From Neoarius graeffei (Eukaryota > Chordata > Actinopteri > Siluriformes > Ariidae), in contig NC_083569.1 of assembly GCF_027579695.1 (NCBI RefSeq), forward strand, positions 73,129,649-73,193,648: a DNA stretch of 64,000 bases, written 5' to 3'. The notes beneath the pieces are model-generated. The model saw nothing but the letters and a program-made list of their open reading frames with translations, did not search any database and was not told the DNA's origin. Positions 57,342-64,000 of the stretch are shown in pieces (position 1 is the first letter of the stretch; each line of letters opens with the position of its first letter). The position numbers were made by a program, and so were the translations under genes.

Positions 57342-58109
57342 ACCTCTAGGATTAGCAGTTAATTTGAAGGTGAAATTAGAGTCAGGTGTTTTCAATCAAT
57401 GGGATGACAATCAGGTGTGAGTGGGCACCCTGTTTTATTTAAAGAACAGGGATCTATCAAAGTCTGATCTTCACAACACATGTTTGTGGAAGTGTATCAT
57501 GGCACGAACAAAGGAGATTTCTGAGGACCTCAGGAAAAGCGTTGTTGATGCTCATCAGGCTGGAAAAGGTGACAAAACCATCTCTAAAGAGTTTGGAGTC
57601 CACCAATCCACAGTCAGACAGATTGTGTACAAATGGAGGAAATTCAAGACCATTGTTACCCTCACCAGGAGTGGTCGACCAACAAAGATCACTCCAAGAG
57701 CAAGGCGTCACCATCAGGAGAACACTGAACAACAATGGTGTGCATGGCAGGGTTGCAAGGAGAAAGCCACTGCTCTCCAAAAAGAACATTGGTGCTCGTC
57801 TGCAGTTTGCTAAAGATCATGTGGACAAGCCAGAAGGCTATTGGAAAAATGTTTGGTGGACGGATGAGACCAAAATAGGACTTTATGGTTTAAATGAGAA
57901 GCGTTATGTTTGAAGAAAGGAAAACACTGCAGTCCAGCATAAGAACCTTATCCCATCTGTGAAACATGGTGGTGGTAGTATCATGGTTTGGACCTGTTTT
58001 GCTACATCTGGACCAGGACTTGTGTGAAAATCTGATGATGTTTTAGGTCATATTTATGCAGAAATATAGAAAATTCAAACGGGTTCACAAACTTTCAAGC
58101 ACCACTGTA

Positions 58110-58553
58110 TTTATGAACTTGAAGAGTGTGGTTGATTTTACATGATAGTAAAACACAAACAGTACTGTTGTCCAATGCCATTCTATTTTCTGTAACAATC
58201 TTTCACAAACATACTAAACACCCTTTCAGAACTGGTATTGCTGTGTGGAATGCATAATAAAGCCTTCATAAGTCTTGTCAACTCACTGAACCTCAAGTCC
58301 TTGCGTAAAAGGCTCCAGAATCTGTCAGTTCTGTGTTAAGATGTTCTTAGCATTAAGAGACTTTTGGGAAACCCACCCCTGTTTGTCATGAATGGATATA
58401 TGTGACAGCTAATGTTCTACATACTGCCACTTGCTTTACCAGTGGGGACTATAGCAAACAGTCTACCGTCATTGTTAATGCCAACTTTTTTTTTAAACTT
58501 TTTAGAAAGGATACAAATATGGGAGGTTTACAGGAAAATATTTAAACAGGAGT
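58110..58553. other. Intergenic DNA with half of a MITE
   Basis: 58335-58380 (GTTAAGATGTTCTTAGCATT ... AAACCCACCCC) matches one half of the MITE at 9782-9918 in inverse orientation. Nothing else recognised. Confidence 0.5.
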
Positions 58554-58567
58554 ACAACTGGAGAGAA

Positions 58568-58926
58568 GAAACCTTTATTTGTCACATGTACACTTCAAGC
58601 ACAGTGAAATTCATCCTCTGCATTCAACCCATCTGAAGCAGTGACCACACACACACTCTCTGAGCAGTGGGCAGCCACACTAGAGCGCCTGGGGAGCAGT
58701 CAGGGGTTAGGTACCTTGCTTAAGGGCACCTCAGCCCAAGGCCACACCACATTAACCTAACTGCATGTCTTTGGGGGAAACCGGAGCACCCGGAGGAAAC
58801 TCACACAGACACGGGGAGAACATGCAAACTCCACACAGAAAGGCCCTCACCGGCTGCTGGGTTCGAACCCGGAACCTTCTTGCTGTGAGGCGACCATGCT
58901 AACCACTACACCACCGTGCCACCCCC
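58568..58926 (-). mobile_element. SINE with type 2 tail, minus strand
   Basis: Perfect 14-bp duplication, ACAACTGGAGAGAA, at 58554-58567 and 58927-58940. The tail is at the left, the tRNA-like head at the right. Confidence 0.92.
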
Positions 58927-58954
58927 ACAACTGGAGAGAAAGGTAAAAGGCCAT

Positions 58955-59262
58955 TGGAGCAGCCATGGCCTGAAGGTTAGAGGAGCAGCCCTGGGCCCCA
59001 AAGGGTTGCCGGTTCAATTTCAGGGATCAGCAGGAAAGACTTGAGGGGAGTTGAGTGAATGAACAGCACTTCCTTTGTATCATGGATGAAATGCCCTTGA
59101 GCAAGGCACCTAACCCCCAACTGGTGTGGGCGCTGTAGCAGTGTGCCCACTGCTCTGGGTATGTGTGTATGCATTCATTGCTCACGTGATGGGTTAAATT
59201 CAGAGGAGGAATTTCACTGTGCTTGTGTACACGTGACAAAGGAACGACAAACAAAAGTGAAT
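58955..59262 (+). mobile_element. SINE with a different tRNA-like head and the type 2 tail
   Basis: The head (GCCTGAAGGTTAGAGGAGCA, B box GGTTCAATTTC) is unlike the other SINEs, but from TGCCCTTGAGCAAGGCACCT on it follows the same tail module as 34107 and 35227. Confidence 0.75.
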
Positions 59263-59263
59263 T

Positions 59264-59497
59264 ATTACCTCCGCCAAGGAGTTTATGTTTTCGGTAGCGT
59301 TGGTTTGTTTGTTTGTCTGTTAGCAATGTTCTGGAAAAAGTTATGAACGGATTGCTCTGAAATTTTTTCCAGAGGTGTGACTGGGCACAAGTAACAATCC
59401 ATTAAATTTTGGCGGTGATCCGGATCACCTTCTGGATCCCAGATTTTTTTAAAGGACTCTTGGCGGAGGTCTGCGCTCTCCAAGTGCTTTTCTAGTT
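59264..59497 (+). repeat. TTACCTCCGCCAAGGAG repeat
   Basis: Starts TTACCTCCGCCAAGGAGTTT and ends near GGCGGAGGTCTGCGCTCTCC, giving inverted CCTCCGCC-type ends. I recognise the left-end phrase as a widespread animal repeat. Non-coding. Confidence 0.65.
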
Positions 59498-59911
59498 CTT
59501 CTTCTAAAATACAGGAGAATCCCGGGAAAAACAAGAGGGTTGACCGGTATATGTAGAACGCCTCTCTCTGGCCTGCTTACCTTTCAGACACCTGAAAGAC
59601 AATCCTGGGCACTTTTGTGTATCAGTTAGCACATCACTGACCACTATTACAGATCAAATAGTAGACTTGTCAGGACATAAACACTTATGCGAGAAAACAC
59701 ACAGGCTGTGGCACTCTCCCTGTCCATTAAGTTGAAAGTTTAATAAAATCCCAGAGAGAAAATAATAAATTAAAATTCTCTGTGTCCTCATTTCCCTAAT
59801 ACATCTCATGTTTTGCAGTGTTTCACAGAATGTCAATGTGGAAGTGTTTATAGAGCTGTAGGCTACCGTTTCTTTATGTCTTTGGCTACTTTAATAACAC
59901 TGGAATATCAT
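59498..59911. other. Intergenic DNA without recognised features
   Basis: Nothing supportable was seen. Confidence 0.4.
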
Positions 59912-60120
59912 TTTCTTCAGCAAAGTATTTTTTTTATTTTAATTTAAGATTAGACAATACAACAACAGAACAGTAAGAACAAGTGAAAGACAAAGTGACA
60001 GACATTCCAAGACATGACAAAGGCATAAATCAAAAAATAAGTAATATAGGAAAAAAAATAGGGGTGATAAGATAAATAAGTGAATAAAATAAAATAATAA
60101 ATAGAAATACGTTTAAAGAA

Positions 60121-60477
60121 GGGCGGTACGGTGGTGTAGTGGTTAGCGCTGTCGCCTCACAGCAAGAAGGTCCGGGTTCGAGCCCCGTGGCCGGCGAGGG
60201 CCTTTCTGTGTGGAGTTTGCATGTTGTCCGCGTGCGGGTGCTCCAGTTTCCCCCACAGTCCAAAGACATGCAGGTTAGGTTAACTGGTGACTCTAAATTG
60301 ACTGTAGGTGTGAATGTGAGTGTGAATGGTTGTCTGTGTCTATGTGTCAGCCCTGTGATGACCTGGCGACTTGTCCAGGGTGTACCCCGCCTTTCGCCCG
60401 TAGTCAGCTGGGATAGGCTCCAGCTTGCCTGCGACCCTGTAGAACAGGATAAAGCGGCTACAGATAATGAGATGAGC
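60121..60477 (+). mobile_element. SINE (type 1), internal deletion
   Basis: Perfect 11-bp duplication, CGTTTAAAGAA, at 60110-60120 and 60478-60488. A short deletion in the CCCCGTGTCC region distinguishes it. Confidence 0.93.
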
Positions 60478-60682
60478 CGTTTAAAGAAAGAAAAGGAGAT
60501 ATAAAACGCGGCAAATTGAAATGACAGACAATTTCACTTAATGTAATTTGAATAAAACTGAATAGCTGATAAGCACTTTTTGTTGGATTCGATATGTGAC
60601 AGAGACTCAAAATGCATTTTTAATTCAATTTAAAATAATGGGAATGAGGGGGTTGCCTTGGACATTTTGACTTTATCATCTC

Positions 60683-61054
60683 ATCTCATCATCTCTAGCC
60701 GCTTTATCCTTCTACAGGGTCGCAGGCAAGCTGGAGCCTATCCCAGCTGACTACGGGCGAAACTTAAAGGCGGGGTACACCCTGGACAAGTCGCCAGGTC
60801 ATCACAGGGCTGACACATAGACACAGACAACCATTCACACTCACATTCACACCTACGCTCAATTTAGAGTCACCAGTTAACCTAACCTGCATGTCTTTGG
60901 ACTGTGGGGGAAACCGGAGCACCCGGAGGAAACCCACGCGGACACGGGGAGAACATGCAAACTCCACACAGAAAGGCCCTCGCTGGCCACGGGGCTCGAA
61001 CCCAGGACCTTCTTGCTGTGAGGCGACAGCACTAACCACTACACCACCGTGCCG
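60683..61054 (-). mobile_element. SINE (type 1), minus strand
   Basis: Full-length reverse copy with a 5-base insertion (CTTAA) near 60763. No clear target duplication was found. Confidence 0.9.
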
Positions 61055-61789
61055 CCCACCTAGTAATATAAGACTAATTATGTTAAATTTATTATTGTAC
61101 GAGAAAGTGCCAAAAATAATGATTTTCTCACCAAAGTGATACTTGACTGTAGTTTTAGCGAAAAGAAAATTTCCCAAATCTTTCCAAAAGGTGATACAAA
61201 ATGGGCATTTATAAAGTAAATGGATGATACTTCCTCTATCTTTTTTACAAAAAGGTACAGCTGTCATCGATATCAGAAAATCTAGAGATGTATGCATTAG
61301 TAGGATAGATGTTATGTAATAGTTTAAGACGGAATTCTCTGATTTTGTTAGAAATTAAAATTTTAAATGGTTCAAGCCAAGCTCTACTCCAGTTTATATC
61401 TTTGAATTTCTTCAGCAAAGTAGTCTTCCAGCTGAATAAACAGATGACGTCAGCGTTAAAGCAGAAAATCACTCAACTGGGCTAAATTTCAACACCTCAG
61501 GACCGGAACATGCAACGTCACCCGATGACGTCAGAGGATTAAAAAAAAAAAACGTCTTACGCGAATGACGAAAATACATCATAAATATTTCACGAGACAC
61601 ATTTATTCTGCTTTTCCTTTAAGAATGAAAAGTCCAGACTGCACCTTCGTGATGACGAATAACATTAGCTTAGCCTGTTAGCCATATTATAACCGCTAGA
61701 CTATGAACTGCGTAAACAAGAAAAAGCTCCTTCTTAACGAACTGAATGAACAAACAGGAAACACAACTTGTTGCAGCACGCCTGCACTG

Positions 61790-62385
61790 TACATTTAAAT
61801 ACCCGTCTCGCTAACAACAGTGCACGGGGAATGGCGGCTCACCGAGACTTATCCTATTGGACAATAGCGTTGTCAATCAATTTCATTTCCCTTGCTGAAA
61901 ACAAACTCGGAGCACAGTCATTGGTTGGATGTATTGACGCGTCACAAGCATTCTACGTCACGATTGGCTCAAGATCGCTGCAGGGGCTTGCGATCCGACC
62001 AATGAGATCACGGCGATCAGAGCGTGCTCCCGCCTATAGCCGGATGACGCATGGGTCACGTGTTGTTTGTGCCGCGGTCCATAGAGATGTGTGTACAGAC
62101 GAGAGGGAGTGAGGAGCGGATTGGCAGCGCCGCTTAGGATCTACCGATAATAGAAACGGCTAATGTGGTCATGTTGCCTGAATTCTTGTCGCGTTGGCTG
62201 CGTTTTCTCTAAGCGGCTCAGAGGAGCGCATCATCGGGTGGAATAAATTGCGTCGCTGCTGGAGGAGAACACGACCCCCTCCTCTCCTCTCCTCTCCTCC
62301 CTCCCTCCCCCCCAAAATAAGAATGGGGTCTCATAACGCAACACTAAGGCGAAGATAAAACTTGACCTCACGTTTACTCACCCAA
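61790..62385 (+). promoter_or_regulatory. Probable irs4 promoter and 5' UTR, CpG- and CCAAT-rich
   Basis: Composition shifts to CpG-rich. Four CCAAT boxes in either orientation lie at 61856-61860, 61919-61923, 61963-61967 and 61999-62003, with a CACGTG E-box at about 62058. A CTCCT-rich polypyrimidine tract is at about 62278-62310, then the start codon at 62386. The transcription start cannot be fixed from sequence. Confidence 0.6.
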
Positions 62386-64000
62386 ATGGCAAATCTTGCG
62401 AATTATCCAGAAGGCAGCGCCGCCATGCTGATGCTGGAAGCGCAGCAGAGGTCTGTCGGAGCTTCACCAGCTTCAAACGGTGGCCCCACCAGTGGGGATC
62501 CCCCTTCTTCCCCTCTGAACAGCGGCGGCGTCAGCAGCACTCGCCTCCATCATCATCATCACCAGCAGCAGCAGCAGCGGGCGACACCACCGAACACACA
62601 TCCACCACAGGACCATCAACAACATTTCGATCATGAAAACTATCAACAGTCTCCAGTGCGAAAAAGCCTCTTGTCCAATCTTAAACCAGGAGTACATGAG
62701 GACTCTGCTGCTACAAGCCACACACAGGCTACCTCATCCGCCACTACTGCCATGGCTGTTAACACCGGCGCCGCTGCTCCAGACGGGCTGGACGACATTA
62801 GGAAGTGCGGTTACCTGAGAAAGCAGAAACACGGCCATAAGAGGTTCTTCGTCTTGCGCTCGGCGAGCCGCTCGGGGCCGAGCCGACTGGAGTACTATGA
62901 TAGTGAAAAGAAGTTCCGTAGTAGCCTCCGCTCTGCTGCTGCCGCTGCTGCCTCATCCTCATCTTCATCCTCATCCACCGGTACTGCCGCAGCGAGCGCT
63001 TCTCCCAAACGTGTGATTTATCTCTACCAGTGTTTCACTGTCAACAAAAGGGCGGATTCAAAGAACAAGCACCTCATAGCTCTTTATACCAAGGATGAAT
63101 ACTTTGCAATTGTAGCCGAAAATGAGCAAGAGCAAGAGGACTGGTACTTGGCGCTCAGCGACCTGATGAATGAAGGCAAAAAGAGCCACACGGAGGCTGA
63201 CGAGCTCGATGACGCCTATGGTACAGTAACACCAGGCACCGTCTTCAAAGAGGTCTGGCAGGTAAACGTGAAACCCAAGGGCCTAGGGCAAACTAAGAAT
63301 CTCACGGGTGTGTACAGACTGTGCCTCTCTTCTAAAACCATCCATCTAGTGAAACTGAACTCTGAAACCCCGTGCGTAAACTTGCAGCTGATGAACATCA
63401 GGCGCTGTGGCCACTCTGAGAGTTTCTTCTTCATAGAGGTTGGGCGCTCTTCTTCAATTGGTCCTGGGGAGATATGGATGCAAGTGGACGATTCTGTGGT
63501 GGCTCAGAGTATGCATGAGACCATTTTAGATACCATGAAGGCTCTGAAGGCCTACGCTGAGTTCAGGCCGAGGAGTAAAAGTCAGTCGTCAGGCTCTAAC
63601 CCAATGGCTTTCATGACCACACGTCGCCACCTGGGAAACCTCCCACCCAGCCAGACAGGACTCCAGAGGCGGTCTCGGGCTGAGTCTGTGGTTGGCACCC
63701 CACCTAGCAGTAAGAGCAGTGGTGCGAGCGGATACAGGTTTCGCACCTCCAGTGAAGGCGAGGGCACCATGAACCGCCCGTTTCGGTCAGTCACAGGAAG
63801 CCTTATCCATCTCAATACAGCCCGTGCCAATTTGGGTAGACAGGAGAGCAGTGGTGGAACGGGCAGCCGATATGTACGAGCCCCACCAGGTGCCACCTAT
63901 CATGCACGGTCTGCCTCACTTCCAGTGTCTCACTTCCCCTCCACCACTAGTCCTGTCAGTATGTCCAGTAGCAGTGGCCATGGTTCCGTCACCGATACCA
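62386..64000 (+). CDS. irs4: Insulin receptor substrate (IRS4-like), 5' part, runs off the window
   Basis: Membrane-associated docking adaptor phosphorylated by insulin and IGF receptors to recruit SH2 proteins (family knowledge). The frame from 62386 is open to the window end, 538 codons seen, no intron, as in the single large coding exon of this family. An N-terminal extension of about 135 residues has HHHHHH-QQQQQ at about 60-70. The PH domain runs from KCGYLRKQKHGHKRFFVLR (about 139) to DWYLALSDLM (about 255), with an Ala/Ser-rich loop. The PTB domain runs from FKEVWQVNVKPKGLGQTKNL (about 287) to about 385, including IRRCGHSESFFFIEVGR. FRPRSKSQSSG and RRSRAESV (a basophilic-kinase/14-3-3-like site) follow, then SSSSGHGSVTD. 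Tyrosine YxxM motifs would lie beyond the edge. LYQCFTVNKRAD resembles IRS4 and the neighbour gucy2f supports it; irs2 or irs1 are alternatives. Confidence 0.9.
   Translation, partial: MANLANYPEGSAAMLMLEAQQRSVGASPASNGGPTSGDPPSSPLNSGGVSSTRLHHHHHQQQQQRATPPNTHPPQDHQQHFDHENYQQSPVRKSLLSNLKPGVHEDSAATSHTQATSSATTAMAVNTGAAAPDGLDDIRKCGYLRKQKHGHKRFFVLRSASRSGPSRLEYYDSEKKFRSSLRSAAAAAASSSSSSSSTGTAAASASPKRVIYLYQCFTVNKRADSKNKHLIALYTKDEYFAIVAENEQEQEDWYLALSDLMNEGKKSHTEADELDDAYGTVTPGTVFKEVWQVNVKPKGLGQTKNLTGVYRLCLSSKTIHLVKLNSETPCVNLQLMNIRRCGHSESFFFIEVGRSSSIGPGEIWMQVDDSVVAQSMHETILDTMKALKAYAEFRPRSKSQSSGSNPMAFMTTRRHLGNLPPSQTGLQRRSRAESVVGTPPSSKSSGASGYRFRTSSEGEGTMNRPFRSVTGSLIHLNTARANLGRQESSGGTGSRYVRAPPGATYHARSASLPVSHFPSTTSPVSMSSSSGHGSVTDT

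Larger units (their letters stand above)
55151..58107 (+). mobile_element. Tc1-like transposon (CAGTGGTGCTTGAAAG ends), copy 4, twice interrupted
   Basis: TA at 55149-55150 and 58108-58109. After removing the nested Tc1 element at 55192-56795 and the SINE at 56970-57341, a shortened copy remains. Its transposase remnant at 57501-58020 begins MARTKEISEDLRKS, has a deletion after TKITPRAR, and lacks the region after the first catalytic Asp (WWTDETKIGLYG). Confidence 0.9.
59928..61406 (-). mobile_element. 5'-truncated L1-like LINE with target duplication, two SINEs inside
   Basis: The minus strand carries the C-terminal part of an L1-type ORF2 with a zinc-binding end: REFRLKLLHNIYPTNAYISR, then CKKDRGSIIHLLYKCPF and FWKDLGNFLF. 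An A-rich 3' end abuts 59928. A 16-bp duplication, TTTCTTCAGCAAAGTA, at 59912-59927 and 61407-61422 defines the insertion. SINEs at 60121-60477 and 60683-61054 inserted later. Confidence 0.85.

Noticed and set aside
61768-62112. 114-codon frame upstream of irs4
   Set aside because: It lies in the CpG-rich promoter or 5' UTR, has no domain, and is explained by GC-rich composition.
62473-62721. Minus-strand frame rich in Met, Leu and Ala
   Set aside because: It is the antisense shadow of the irs4 coding exon, including its His/Gln repeats.
63582-63896. Minus-strand 104-codon frame
   Set aside because: Antisense shadow of the irs4 coding sequence; the plus strand has clear conserved IRS motifs.

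Overview
This is vertebrate nuclear DNA, almost certainly from a ray-finned (teleost) fish. The genes are split by GT-AG introns. The intergenic and intronic DNA is packed with repeats typical of fish: tRNA-headed SINEs, several Tc1-like transposon families with TA target duplications, hAT-like elements with 8-bp target duplications, a Ty3/gypsy chromovirus, LINE remnants and long (GT)n arrays. The sequence does not allow a species call.

Three host genes lie on the + strand. (1) At 343-2122 is a complete four-exon RASL11-type Ras-like GTPase. (2) At 14066-46738 is a complete 18-exon retinal guanylyl cyclase, best matched to gucy2f. Its phase-compatible exons predict about 1,114 residues: signal peptide, extracellular ligand-binding-like domain, one membrane segment, kinase-homology domain, dimerisation coiled coil and cyclase domain. 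A further exon at 47664-47784 is either 3' UTR or an alternative C-terminus. (3) From 62386 to the window edge is the 5' part of an insulin receptor substrate with PH and PTB domains, best matched to irs4. GUCY2F and IRS4 are also close together on the human X chromosome, so the pair looks like conserved synteny.

Region by region: 1-2.3 kb rasl11; 2.3-14 kb intergenic DNA with SINEs, microsatellites and a MITE; 14-47.8 kb gucy2f, whose introns 2, 3, 7, 13 and 16 hold nested transposon stacks while the exons stay intact; 47.8-61.8 kb intergenic repeats, including a three-layer Tc1/Tc1/SINE stack and a 5'-truncated LINE with a 16-bp target duplication that later received two SINEs; 61.8-62.4 kb a CpG-rich, CCAAT-rich probable irs4 promoter; then irs4.

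The genes do not form an operon-like unit. The cyclase is predicted to make cGMP in photoreceptors, IRS4 is a docking adaptor for receptor tyrosine kinases, and RASL11 is an atypical small GTPase. The most notable points are: a RASL11 gene beside the GUCY2F/IRS4 pair, possibly a third ohnolog; a Cys where the GTPase G3 glycine should be; two overlapping signal-peptide-like frames at the cyclase start; a phase-compatible alternative last exon; transposon layers that can be dated relative to each other; one SINE head joined to at least three different tails; and two degenerate THAP-domain fragments, one inside a structure with terminal inverted repeats.
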